Origin: Terasakiella sp. SH-1
Lineage (GTDB): Bacteria; Pseudomonadota; Alphaproteobacteria; Rhodospirillales; Terasakiellaceae
DNA length: 64,000 nucleotides
Reading direction: 5' to 3'
Assembly: GCF_004564135.1 (NCBI RefSeq)
Contig: NZ_CP038255.1
Coordinates: 1,334,501 to 1,398,500 of the forward strand
Of this stretch, positions 54,561 to 64,000 are shown one piece after another; within the stretch, counting starts at the first letter, position 1, and every line of letters begins with the position of its first letter. The translations under genes were made by a program, and so were the position numbers. The notes beneath the pieces were generated by a model that saw nothing but the letters and a program-made list of their open reading frames with translations, was not told where the DNA came from and did not search any database.

Positions 54561-55964
54561 CTACATGTGTATAACTTTGCCATACGCATCCAGAACACTT
54601 TCATGCATCATTTCCGACAATGTCGGATGCGGGAAGACTGTATGCATGAGGTCTTCTTCTGTGGTTTCAAGCGACTTGGCAACACCGAAGCCCTGAATCA
54701 TTTCAGTTACTTCTGCACCAACCATATGGGCGCCGAGCAGTTCACCAGTCTTTTCATCAAAGATGGTTTTAACCAGACCGTCTGGGGCACCCAGGGCAAT
54801 CGCCTTACCATTCCCCATGAATGGGAAACGACCAACTTTGATTTTGTAGCCTGCTTCTTTCGCCGCTTTTTCCGTCAGGCCGACAGAAGCCACTTGTGGT
54901 TCGCAATACGTACAGCCCGGAATAAGGTTTTTATCCAGCGGGTGAACACCTTCAACACCAGCGATTTTTTCAACACAGATGATGGCTTCATGTGAGGCTT
55001 TGTGGGCTAGACACGGCGCACCAGCCAAGTCACCAATGGCATAAACACCTTCAGCAGATGTTTTGCAGTAGCCATCAATAGCAACAAAACCACGCTCGTC
55101 CAGCTTCACACCAGCAGCTTCAAGGCCGATATTTTCAACGTTCGGCACCACACCAACGGCTGTGATGACTTTATCGACTTTGATGGTTTCCTGCTTGCCG
55201 CCTTTTTCAAGGGTTGCTGTAACGCCATCAGCCGCTTTATCCAATTTCTTCACAAAAGTGCTGGTTTTGAATTTCAAGCCACGTTTTTCCATTTGCTTTT
55301 GTGCGAACTTGGAAATTTCTTCATCTTCAACCGGCATGATGGTGTCGAGTGCTTCAACCACGGTCACATCTGCACCGAATGTATGATAGAAGTTGGCAAA
55401 TTCGATACCAATGGCACCAGAACCAATGACCAGCATGGATTTCGGCACTTCGGTCGGAACCAATGCTTCTTTATAGGTCCAGACTTGCTTGCCATCGGGC
55501 TCCAGCCCCGGGAAAGATTTTGCCCGTGCACCTGTTGCCATGATGATGTGTTTGGATGACAATGTTTCAAAGACTTTACCGTCTTTTTCCACGCTCAGCT
55601 TACCGCCACCAAGCAGTTTGCCATAGCCATCAAAAACAGTGACTTTGTTCTTTTTCAACAAATGGCCGATCCCGCCGGACAATTGTTTTGAAACGCCGCG
55701 TGAACGTTCAACAACTTTTGCAAGGTCAAAAGAAATGTCTTTTGCACCCAGACCGAAGCTGGCCGCATGTTTCATATGTTCATAGATTTCTGCGGAACGC
55801 AGCAGGGCTTTTGTCGGGATACAGCCCCAGTTCAAGCAGATACCACCAAGGTGGTTGGCTTCAACAATCGCTGTTTTTAGACCAAGTTGTGCCGCACGGA
55901 TCGCGCCAACGTAACCACCGGGGCCTGCGCCAACAACAATGACGTCAAAATTTTTATCAGACAT
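54561..55964 (-). CDS. lpdA: Dihydrolipoyl dehydrogenase (E3)
   Basis: This flavoprotein reoxidises dihydrolipoyl groups of the 2-oxoacid dehydrogenases. The 467-residue protein has the FAD motif GAGPGGYVGA, the redox pair in GGICLNWGCIPTKALL, the NAD motif GSGAIGIEFA and the C-terminal HPTLSEMMHE with the catalytic His-Glu. ATG 55964 is the start. It is 108 bases after pdhC, with a repeat copy in the gap. Confidence 0.97.
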   Translation of the reverse strand: MSDKNFDVIVVGAGPGGYVGAIRAAQLGLKTAIVEANHLGGICLNWGCIPTKALLRSAEIYEHMKHAASFGLGAKDISFDLAKVVERSRGVSKQLSGGIGHLLKKNKVTVFDGYGKLLGGGKLSVEKDGKVFETLSSKHIIMATGARAKSFPGLEPDGKQVWTYKEALVPTEVPKSMLVIGSGAIGIEFANFYHTFGADVTVVEALDTIMPVEDEEISKFAQKQMEKRGLKFKTSTFVKKLDKAADGVTATLEKGGKQETIKVDKVITAVGVVPNVENIGLEAAGVKLDERGFVAIDGYCKTSAEGVYAIGDLAGAPCLAHKASHEAIICVEKIAGVEGVHPLDKNLIPGCTYCEPQVASVGLTEKAAKEAGYKIKVGRFPFMGNGKAIALGAPDGLVKTIFDEKTGELLGAHMVGAEVTEMIQGFGVAKSLETTEEDLMHTVFPHPTLSEMMHESVLDAYGKVIHM

Positions 55965-55991
55965 CTTCAAATAATTCCTTATCTCTACTCA

Positions 55992-56057
55992 GTCATCCTC
56001 GCGTATGCGGGGATCTGTGTGAAATGGGAACGAGGTCCCCGCCTTCGCGAGGACGAC
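55992..56057. repeat. Dispersed double-hairpin intergenic repeat inside the pdh operon
   Basis: CCTCGCGTATGCGGGG, a linker, then CCCCGCCTTCGCGAGG and ACGAC lie between pdhC and lpdA. It may alter mRNA stability between the two genes. Confidence 0.85.
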
Positions 56058-56072
56058 GTTCTGTTTTTGGTA

Positions 56073-57368
56073 TTAGAGCATCAATGCAATCGGGTCTTCG
56101 ATCAGAGCTTTCAGCTCTTTGATCAAAGCAGCGCCTGCCGCACCGTCGATACAACGGTGATCAACAGCCAGTGTCAGGGTGACAACAGTGGCAACAGCCA
56201 ATGCGCCGTCCTTAACAACCGGGCGCTGTTCCCCTGCCCCTACAGACAGGATGCCGCCTTGCGGTGGGTTGATGATGGAGTTGAAGCTCTTAATCCCGAA
56301 CATGCCGAGGTTAGAGATGGTGAATGTACCGCCCTGATATTCTTCAGGTGACAGTTTGCCTTCACGGGCACGTAGCGCCAGATCCTTGGCTTCGTTTGCC
56401 AGTGTCGCCAGACCTTTAGACGCCGCATCTTTGATGATCGGTGTGATTAGGCCACCTTCAACGGCAACTGCAATCGCCATATCCACTTGCTTGAACTTCA
56501 AGATCGCATCGTCGGTATAGGCAACGTTACAATCAGGCACACGTGACAGGGCCAAAGAGGTCGCCTTAACGATAAAGTCGTTAACTGAGATCTTATAGTC
56601 TGCGCCATCACGGGCATTGAGTTCTTTGCGTAAGGAAAGAAGCTTGTCGATTTCCACATCCACTTGCAGGTTGAAGTGCGGGATATCGCGTGCAGATTCC
56701 GTCAGGCGCTTGGCAATGGTCTTGCGCATGTTGGAGTTTGGCACGGCTTCAAATTCAGGCAGAAGTTTGAAGATCGGATCATCAACAGACAATGTGTTGC
56801 TTTCGGCAGCCACCGCTTTGGGTGCAGGTTTATCAGCCGCAGGTGCTGCTGCTTTCCCTGTACCTGCGGCAATGGCAGCGTCCACGTCACGTTTAACGAT
56901 ACGACCACGCGGGCCAGTCCCGGAAACAGCACTCAGGTCCAAACCTTCGTTGGCGGCAATGCGACGCGCCAGTGGGCTTGAGAAAATACGATCACCGTTA
57001 TTAGCAGCCGGTGCAGCCGGGGCTGGTGCGGATGGAGCAGCTGTCGGTGCTGCGTCAGCTGCCGCAGGGGCTGCTGCTGCTGTAGGCGCAGCTGTTGCTG
57101 CCCCTTCCAGTGCAGAGGCATCTTCACCCTCTTCCAGCAACAGGGCGATCAGTTCATTGACTTTCACGCCTTCTGTGCCAGCTGGAACAATGATTTTACC
57201 CATTGTGCCTTCGTCAACAGCTTCGACTTCCATTGTGGCTTTGTCTGTTTCGATTTCGGCGATGACGTCGCCGGATTCAATTGTGTCACCTTCGGCAACA
57301 CACCATTTGGCCAGATTGCCTTCTTCCATCGTCGGAGAAAGGGCCGGCATCAAGATTTGAATAGGCAT
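56073..57368 (-). CDS. pdhC: Pyruvate dehydrogenase E2 (dihydrolipoyllysine acetyltransferase)
   Basis: The 431-residue protein has one lipoyl domain (1-80, lipoyl Lys in [10 protein letters not shown]), an Ala/Pro linker, a peripheral subunit-binding domain (FSSPLARRIAANEGLDL) and the acyltransferase core ending DHRCIDGAAGA with the catalytic His. It is preceded by pdhB with 25 bases between. The frame is open further upstream, but MPIQILMPALSP is the family start. Confidence 0.97.
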   Translation of the reverse strand: MPIQILMPALSPTMEEGNLAKWCVAEGDTIESGDVIAEIETDKATMEVEAVDEGTMGKIIVPAGTEGVKVNELIALLLEEGEDASALEGAATAAPTAAAAPAAADAAPTAAPSAPAPAAPAANNGDRIFSSPLARRIAANEGLDLSAVSGTGPRGRIVKRDVDAAIAAGTGKAAAPAADKPAPKAVAAESNTLSVDDPIFKLLPEFEAVPNSNMRKTIAKRLTESARDIPHFNLQVDVEIDKLLSLRKELNARDGADYKISVNDFIVKATSLALSRVPDCNVAYTDDAILKFKQVDMAIAVAVEGGLITPIIKDAASKGLATLANEAKDLALRAREGKLSPEEYQGGTFTISNLGMFGIKSFNSIINPPQGGILSVGAGEQRPVVKDGALAVATVVTLTLAVDHRCIDGAAGAALIKELKALIEDPIALML

Positions 57369-57393
57369 AATGCTTTTATCCTTATTTCCGAGA

Positions 57394-58767
57394 TTACTTG
57401 TAACAAACTGCTTTTGCAGCAGCGACAATGTCATTTGTCGTCGGCAAAGCCAGTTTTTCAAGGTTGGCTGCATAAGGCATTGGCACGTCAGCACCAGCCA
57501 CACGGGTTACAGGTGCATCCAGATAATCAAATGCATGTTCCATCACCTGTGAAGAAATCTCAGAACCGATGTTGGAATAAGCCCAGCCTTCTTCCACTGT
57601 CACCAGACGATTTGTTTTCTTAACAGACTCGATGATGGTATGTGTATCCAGCGGACGAAGCGAACGCAGGTTGATGACTTCGGCAGAAACTCCTTCTTCT
57701 GCCAAGGCTTCAGCAGCTTGCAGTGCCCAACCAACAGAAATGCCATAGCCAACCAATGTCACATCGGAACCCGCACGCTCGATCTTTGCTTTACCAAACG
57801 GGATGACGAAATCTTCATCTGTCGGGCAATCAAATGTTTGACCGTAAAGAATTTCGTTTTCCAAAACCACAACCGGGTTCGGGTCACGAATGGCAGCTTT
57901 GAGCAGACCTTTGGCATCTTCGGCAGAATAAGGTGCAACGACCTTCAGACCCGGACAATGCGCATACCAAGAGGCATAACACTGAGAGTGCTGAGCGGCT
58001 ACACGAGAGGCGGCACCGTTACACCCACGGAACACGATCGGGCAGGAAATTTCACCACCAGACATATAAAGCGTCTTGGCGGCAGAGTTGATGATATGGT
58101 CAATGGCTTGCATGGCGAAGTTGAATGTCATGAATTCAACAACGGGTTTGAGACCAGACCATGCCGCACCAACACCCAGACCTGTGAAGCCGATTTCAGT
58201 GATCGGCGTATCTACAACGCGCTTGTCACCAAATTCTTCCAGCAGACCTTGGGAGATTTTGTAAGCACCTTGGTATTGGGCGACTTCCTCACCCATGATG
58301 AAGACTTTGTCATCACGACGGAATTCTTCAAACATGGCTGTGTTCAGCGCTTGGCGAACCGTCATGGCTTCTGTTGGGCCGTCATAGGCATTTTCAATGA
58401 CTTCAACAGGTGCAGCAGAGGCTGTTGGAGCAGCTGTCGCTTCGACAGCAGGGGCGCTTTCAGCTGGGGCTGCAGCCGGGGCAGAACCGCCTGCTGCGTA
58501 ATTTTCAACAGCAGCAGCGTCTTCACCTTCATCAAGCAAAAGCGCAATCAGCTCGTTTACCTTAACGTTTTGTGTGCCTTCCGGTACGAGGATTTTCCCC
58601 ATCGTGCCTTCATCAACGGCTTCGACTTCCATTGTGGCTTTATCAGTTTCGATCTCGGCAATGACATCACCGGATTCAACTTTGTCCCCTTCGGCCTTGC
58701 ACCATTTTGCAAGGTTGCCTTCTTCCATGGTTGGAGAAAGCGCAGGCATAAGAACTTCAATAGGCAT
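57394..58767 (-). CDS. pdhB: Pyruvate dehydrogenase E1 beta with N-terminal lipoyl domain
   Basis: The 457-residue protein has a lipoyl domain at 1-80 ([10 protein letters not shown] again), an Ala/Pro linker, then the E1 beta domain from about 130 ([18 protein letters not shown], and the HSQCYASW stretch at the active site). This fusion is known from alphaproteobacteria and differs from the E1 beta of most other bacteria. It lies between pdhA (22 bases) and pdhC (25 bases). Confidence 0.97.
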   Translation of the reverse strand: MPIEVLMPALSPTMEEGNLAKWCKAEGDKVESGDVIAEIETDKATMEVEAVDEGTMGKILVPEGTQNVKVNELIALLLDEGEDAAAVENYAAGGSAPAAAPAESAPAVEATAAPTASAAPVEVIENAYDGPTEAMTVRQALNTAMFEEFRRDDKVFIMGEEVAQYQGAYKISQGLLEEFGDKRVVDTPITEIGFTGLGVGAAWSGLKPVVEFMTFNFAMQAIDHIINSAAKTLYMSGGEISCPIVFRGCNGAASRVAAQHSQCYASWYAHCPGLKVVAPYSAEDAKGLLKAAIRDPNPVVVLENEILYGQTFDCPTDEDFVIPFGKAKIERAGSDVTLVGYGISVGWALQAAEALAEEGVSAEVINLRSLRPLDTHTIIESVKKTNRLVTVEEGWAYSNIGSEISSQVMEHAFDYLDAPVTRVAGADVPMPYAANLEKLALPTTNDIVAAAKAVCYK

Positions 58768-58789
58768 TATATTTCCTCTTATCTTGCTT

Positions 58790-59803
58790 TTACGCTTCCA
58801 CCAACACGTCGGTCCACAGCTCACTTTCGGCTGGTTCCGGGCTGGTTTGGGCAAATTCTGCGGATTTTGTCACAACGGCTTTGATCTCTTTGTCGATCTC
58901 TTTCAAGCCGGCTTCATCCATATGACCACCGTCGATCAGCATGGCGCGTACGAAATCAATCGGGTCGCTTTCAGAACGAACCTTTTGAACTTCTTCTTTT
59001 GCGCGATATTTCGCCGGGTCAGACATGGAGTGACCGCGATAACGGTATGTCTTCATTTCCAGAATAACTGGGCCTTCGCCACGACGACATTTTTCGGCTG
59101 CTTCCTTGGCAGCTTCACGAACTTCAAGAACATTCATGCCGTTGACCTGAATACCCGGAATGCCGTGGGCTGATCCGCGTTCAGACAGGTTGGTGTTTGA
59201 AGACGCACGCTCAAGGCTTGTACCCATGCCGTACTGGTTGTTCTCAATCACATAAACAACAGGCAGGTTCCAAAGAGCTGCCATATTAAAGGCTTCGTAA
59301 ACCTGACCTTGGTTAACAGCACCGTCACCCATGTAGGCAAAGTTCACGCCGCCGTCTTCGTTGTACTTGTGACCAAAGGCCAAACCTGTACCCAGCGGGA
59401 TTTGTGCGCCAACGATCCCGTGACCGCCGTAGAAACCACTCTCTTTAGAGAACATATGCATGGAACCGCCCTTACCTTTAGACAGGCCACCCTCACGGCC
59501 AGTCAGTTCGGCCATAACGCCGTCCGGATCCATACCACAGGCCAGCATATGGCCATGATCACGATAAGATGTGATCAGCGTGTCTTGTGGGTTTGCAATG
59601 GATTGAATACCAACAACAACGGCTTCCTGACCGATGTAAAGGTGACAGAAACCACCGATCAGGCCCATGCCGTATAATTGACCCGCTTTTTCTTCAAAGC
59701 GACGGATCAACAACATGTCCTTATAATATTGGATCAGTTCTTCTGGTGTGGCCTCGGGGACTTTTTTCTTTCCCCGAGATGTACGTTTTGTTTGTGTTGC
59801 CAT
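58790..59803 (-). CDS. pdhA: Pyruvate dehydrogenase E1 alpha
   Basis: The 337-residue thiamine diphosphate enzyme decarboxylates pyruvate. It has [15 protein letters not shown], the TPP motif [17 protein letters not shown] and the phosphorylation-loop-like [10 protein letters not shown]. Start ATG 59803 with GGGGAG upstream; the 59836 frame start has no support. It is the first gene of pdhA-pdhB-pdhC-lpdA. Confidence 0.97.
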   Translation of the reverse strand: MATQTKRTSRGKKKVPEATPEELIQYYKDMLLIRRFEEKAGQLYGMGLIGGFCHLYIGQEAVVVGIQSIANPQDTLITSYRDHGHMLACGMDPDGVMAELTGREGGLSKGKGGSMHMFSKESGFYGGHGIVGAQIPLGTGLAFGHKYNEDGGVNFAYMGDGAVNQGQVYEAFNMAALWNLPVVYVIENNQYGMGTSLERASSNTNLSERGSAHGIPGIQVNGMNVLEVREAAKEAAEKCRRGEGPVILEMKTYRYRGHSMSDPAKYRAKEEVQKVRSESDPIDFVRAMLIDGGHMDEAGLKEIDKEIKAVVTKSAEFAQTSPEPAESELWTDVLVEA

Positions 59804-60187
59804 TAGGGCTCCCCTTGGCTGACCTGAAATAGGCATATGCGAAGCAAATTTGATGTTCTTTTGAAACCTATCTGGCGGGGCTTGGCAAGTTTTTCACAGA
59901 ATGGAAATGTTTGTTTTGCAATGCAAAAAACTAATTTAACTATACTTTGGTTAAGTGTGTTGTAAGGGTTAGTGCGTATGATCTTAAGGGCTATTCAATA
60001 AATAGCGCTTTTATAGCCCTTGAAAAATAAAGGTATTAACTTATATATCGTTAATATATGATGAGTTAAAGTTGTTCGCTTGTTTAACGATTATGTGACT
60101 TAACTTGATTTTTGTTGTTTTGCAGTGCGGAAAAAACGTTTAAATCTCTTGGCGGTATAAGAGTACCTATCCCTCGTTGCGATTCGC
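59804..60187. other. Promoter region of the pdh operon
   Basis: This 384-base AT-rich gap holds TTGCAATGCA at 59916-59925, about 115 bases before pdhA, and an AT-rich inverted repeat TTAACT (60036) / AGTTAA (60063). The open frame at 60100-60414 is antisense to the ABM gene and is rejected. Confidence 0.6.
59916..59925. promoter_or_regulatory. TTGCAATGCA site upstream of pdhA
   Basis: Exact copy of the 10-base site at 16937-16946 (TRAP operon) and 47059-47068 (haem receptor). Confidence 0.35.
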
Positions 60188-60520
60188 TTAATTACGTACC
60201 CAGCGATAGCCGTGTTCAACTTTGGCGACTTGAAGTTGGTAATCCTCATACCATTTCTGTTTGCCACATTGACGTGCTTCTTGGTGTTCCAAGTTATTTT
60301 TCCAGTTTTCAATCGCGTCGATATTTTTCCAGTAGGAAACACTAATGCCTTTGCCCGCATCATCGCGGACACTTTCCATACCAAGGAAGCCTGTTTGTTG
60401 CTGTGCAAGCTCAACCATGTGATCAGCTATTTTATCGTAGCCATCTTGGTCTTGACTAGTCCGCTGGTTGACAAAAATGACTGCGTAATAAGGTGGGTTT
60501 GGTAGAGTTGTTGCAGTCAT
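60188..60520 (-). CDS. Antibiotic biosynthesis monooxygenase (ABM) family protein
   Basis: The 110-residue dimeric alpha/beta barrel-like protein has YYAVIFVNQRTSQDQDGYDKIA at the start, QTGFLGMESVRDDAGKGISVSYW in the middle and WYEDYQLQVAKVEHGY at the end, as in YgiN/heme-degrading-like ABM domains. Substrate is unknown. ATG 60520 is used; the longer frame would overlap the FtsB-like gene. Confidence 0.9.
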   Translation of the reverse strand: MTATTLPNPPYYAVIFVNQRTSQDQDGYDKIADHMVELAQQQTGFLGMESVRDDAGKGISVSYWKNIDAIENWKNNLEHQEARQCGKQKWYEDYQLQVAKVEHGYRWVRN

Positions 60521-60530
60521 AATCAGTGTC

Positions 60531-60845
60531 TCACTTAATAATAATGGCAATTTCATCTGGATGGGCAAAATTCAATACTGCACGTGCACGTTCTTCCAGA
60601 AGATCTGGGTCAAGGCTGTCTGAGCGTAACAGGTAAACGCGATGTTCAAGGCGTTCTCTTTTCGCCTTCACTTTTGCCAGTTGTGCTTTGGTTTTTTCAA
60701 CACGGGCCTGATAATCAAGCAAAGCGCGAATGCCACCATCACCTTGGACAAAATGATAGGCAAAATAAAGGACCACGCACACGCCAAGCACCGGCAGGAA
60801 TACCCCCGGCTGGATGCTTGAAAAAACTGTGCGTAACGCGTTCAT
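60531..60845 (-). CDS. FtsB/DivIC-like septum formation initiator
   Basis: The 104-residue protein has one membrane helix (about 13-32) and a following coiled coil (about 43-75, KTKAQLAKVKAKRERLEHRVYLL) and then LDPDLLEERARAVLNFAHPDEI, the FtsB family pattern. It acts in the divisome with FtsL and FtsQ. Its place directly downstream of eno is the usual one. Confidence 0.93.
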   Translation of the reverse strand: MNALRTVFSSIQPGVFLPVLGVCVVLYFAYHFVQGDGGIRALLDYQARVEKTKAQLAKVKAKRERLEHRVYLLRSDSLDPDLLEERARAVLNFAHPDEIAIIIK

Positions 60846-60980
60846 AAAAATCGACTATCCTAAAGATGTATCAATAGACTTTCCTTTATGACTCCAATTG
60901 GTAAATAAAGTCTAACCGGAATGAAGACTCTTTTGGGAAAAGTTTCTTTATGAGAACAGATGCACCCCCTTCCCTCTGCA

Positions 60981-61020
60981 AACAAAAAAGGGCTACCCAA
61001 ACGGACAGCCCTTTTTTGTT
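60981..61020 (-). terminator. Terminator of eno
   Basis: AACAAAAAAGGGCT pairs perfectly with AGCCCTTTTTTGTT. It lies just after the eno stop, before the FtsB-like gene. Confidence 0.9.
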
Positions 61021-61038
61021 TATTGTTGTTCTCGCAGA

Positions 61039-62325
<1,287 letters not shown>

Positions 62326-62414
62326 TTAATCTGGAAAACAGAGATAAAATTCGTGCGCCCTAGATACTGGCTTGAGGCACAAAATGCAAGATTTTCCTGT
62401 CCTTCTTCAAATTT

Positions 62415-64000
62415 CTATTTTGGGCTAGAGTTGGATTTCTTTTCAATTTTGTCAGATGAGGCAAGAACAGGCTTTTTACGAGATGCGTAAATATTACCAG
62501 GATCAAAGACTAAGCGGACTTTTTTACCTTTTTCATCATATCCAGTTCCAACCAGAACATGGTCATTACTTTCAAAGACGAATTCACCACTGACTTGCAT
62601 AATGTGGTTACAGGTAAGGTCCCATTTTATTTTCTGGTTTTGGCTGGGCAGGATCACACTGGTAATACAGTACCCTACTTTAGGTGAGTCTGCGGTGAAA
62701 AAGAAATAAGTGTTTCTGCCACTATATTTAATATCGACAGAATGTTCTTCTTGCTTGCCTTCCCAGCTAAAGAGCATGCGCTTTCGCCAGATACGGTTGT
62801 ATTTTTCTTTAGCTGTATATTGAACAACATCCTTGTGATTTTTGGTGGGGCGTTTGTAAGTAGCTGGCTTTTTTACAGGTTTCTTGAGTTCTTCTTTATC
62901 TATTTTCTTTGTTAACGAAGGGCCTCTATCATATTCAATGCTTACGCTTCGGTTTTTATTATCATAACCCGTGCCTAGAAAACGGTTCCCTTTTATTTGG
63001 CCTGTACCGTTTACTACCAAGTTATTGGCACAGGTTGCCGTCCATTTTCGATCATCAACTTTTCCTTGGCAGGCTCCAATTTGACTATCGAGTGTATGGA
63101 AACGAAAATTTCCACTTTCTTCGTTATAGTAAAATTGTGTCAGTTGAGGTTTAAAATGGTCTTGCCAGCTTAATGTTGCTGAATATGCAGTATATGTTTC
63201 AGTTGGTTTACGGGGCTTTGTATTTGTTGAGGTCTGGATGCTGTGCTTTATCAGGGCTTGAAGTTGTGGAGACGTTCTTCCATGAGCGCATGATGCAGCA
63301 ATGCTAATGGCCATTCCTGCAAGGTCATGGTTGTTCTTATCCAGTGCTTTGGCGTTCGCGAAAACCGCGTGATGACCAGCTTTTTTTACCTTGTCGGCAT
63401 AAGCTCTTTGTGCCCAGTTTTTCACTTTTGAATCAGACTTATCTGCAATGACGAATATTTGTCGGTCATTTCGCTTTGGCATTTGATCAATATAATCAGT
63501 CGGATCATAGACTAAATTTTTATATTGCCCGACATATAGGTGTCCTTTAGCTCTAATCGTATCCCATAGCGACCCGATTGAGGAAGCCAGTGTCGCGCAT
63601 TTGATGTCGTTTCGCCAATTGAGCATCGCTGCAACAGCAATCCCTCCACCAGATTGGGAACTGAGCGAGATTTCATCAATATGATGTTTTGCTTTAATCT
63701 TGTTTATTGCAGCATTCAGTAATCTTGGGTTTTTCTCTTTATAACGGTCCCCATGAAAACCTGTTGAGCCAAGAGTACCTGGGCGTGCCATATAGAAAAA
63801 AGGCATCTGTATTTTGTGAGCGATGTTTTTTGCTGTAGAGGCAAACTCATTATGTGACCAGCTTGTATAGGATGCAGGAACATTGACGACTCTTGACGTG
63901 AAATAAGTTGCCCATGCGATATCGCCATGAACATGGAAATGGGCAATTTTGTTATGGGGTTTCAAACCTGCTGTATAATATTGAATACACTCTTGGGCAC
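62415..64000 (-). CDS. Alpha/beta hydrolase-like protein with duplicated C-terminal domain, cut at right edge
   Basis: At least 528 residues; the frame is open past position 64000 (ECIQYYTAGL precedes the TTG at 63965), so the true start is outside the window. The N-terminal part is an alpha/beta hydrolase with FHVHGD and the nucleophile-like LSSQSGGGIAV. The C-terminal part has two copies, about 70 residues each, of a Cys-pair beta domain that ends GTGYDxK...V...FD or YD. A Lys/Pro-rich linker separates the two copies. It could be a secreted hydrolase with two binding modules, but no signal can be seen. It ends 101 bases before eno. Confidence 0.8.
   Translation of the reverse strand, partial: AQECIQYYTAGLKPHNKIAHFHVHGDIAWATYFTSRVVNVPASYTSWSHNEFASTAKNIAHKIQMPFFYMARPGTLGSTGFHGDRYKEKNPRLLNAAINKIKAKHHIDEISLSSQSGGGIAVAAMLNWRNDIKCATLASSIGSLWDTIRAKGHLYVGQYKNLVYDPTDYIDQMPKRNDRQIFVIADKSDSKVKNWAQRAYADKVKKAGHHAVFANAKALDKNNHDLAGMAISIAASCAHGRTSPQLQALIKHSIQTSTNTKPRKPTETYTAYSATLSWQDHFKPQLTQFYYNEESGNFRFHTLDSQIGACQGKVDDRKWTATCANNLVVNGTGQIKGNRFLGTGYDNKNRSVSIEYDRGPSLTKKIDKEELKKPVKKPATYKRPTKNHKDVVQYTAKEKYNRIWRKRMLFSWEGKQEEHSVDIKYSGRNTYFFFTADSPKVGYCITSVILPSQNQKIKWDLTCNHIMQVSGEFVFESNDHVLVGTGYDEKGKKVRLVFDPGNIYASRKKPVLASSDKIEKKSNSSPK

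Noticed and set aside
57640-58884. 414-codon plus-strand frame opposite pdhB
   Set aside because: Exact antisense shadow of a certain gene with Cys/Phe-rich composition and no family.
60100-60414. 104-codon frame overlapping the ABM gene
   Set aside because: Same strand, other frame, no ribosome-binding site; the ABM fold is clear.

Overview
This is a chromosomal window from an alphaproteobacterium, most likely a Rhodospirillales-type marine or aquatic organism; a Terasakiella-like genus is my guess only. The reasons are the gene orders rpiB-glyA-nrdR-ribD-ribE-ribBA and lepB/rnc/era-acpS-pdxJ-rsh-rpoZ-folK, a pyruvate dehydrogenase E1 beta with a fused lipoyl domain, the DUF4169 protein, and the moderate GC content. 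Gene density is high. I see no rRNA, tRNA, CRISPR array, transposase or intact prophage. Layout: 1-4.7 kb (minus) is the riboflavin/NrdR/GlyA/RpiB cluster, with ribBA cut by the left edge. 4.7-9.6 kb (minus) holds a cyclic-nucleotide-domain/receiver fusion and the cobalamin-dependent fused mutase IcmF. 9.6-13.2 kb holds metY, hemB and cheW. 13.3-16.9 kb holds an alpha/beta hydrolase, an enoyl-CoA hydratase, a flavin reductase, an RDD protein and the N-end-rule transferase Bpt. 17.1-20.4 kb is a TakP-like TRAP transporter operon behind two palindromic operator-like sites. 20.5-25.7 kb holds a caspase-like lipoprotein, bioB, a structured RNA region that resembles phage C4-type antisense RNAs, and parC. 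25.7-29.1 kb holds recO, a TPR/glycosyltransferase-like protein and an unknown. 29.2-36.5 kb (minus) is the era-rnc-lepB / acpS-pdxJ-DUF2062 / rsh-rpoZ-folK housekeeping block. 36.6-39.7 kb (plus) holds a NYN protein, a family 5 uracil-DNA glycosylase, ThrH, DUF4169 and two envelope proteins of unknown role. 39.7-49 kb holds two chemoreceptors, one with a c-type haem motif, flanking smpB, dapA, a soluble lytic transglycosylase, a haloacid dehalogenase and another alpha/beta hydrolase. 49-52.5 kb holds bactofilin with its M23 peptidase, pgpA, pncC and a COQ10-like protein. 52.5-62.3 kb (minus) is lipoate and pyruvate metabolism (lipA, lpd, pdhC, pdhB, pdhA), with arsM, an ABM monooxygenase, a FtsB-like protein and eno. 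The right edge cuts an alpha/beta hydrolase that has a duplicated C-terminal domain. How the genes fit together: eno, pdhABC-lpd and lipA link glycolysis to acetyl-CoA, with LipA supplying the lipoyl cofactor used by E1 beta and E2. IcmF, the enoyl-CoA hydratase and the 2-oxoacid-type TRAP transporter point to acyl-CoA and organic-acid use. CheW and the two receptors point to motility. Many intergenic gaps carry a dispersed double-hairpin repeat, and several promoters share short palindromes. These repeats, the palindromes and the C4-like RNA are the least explained parts of the window.
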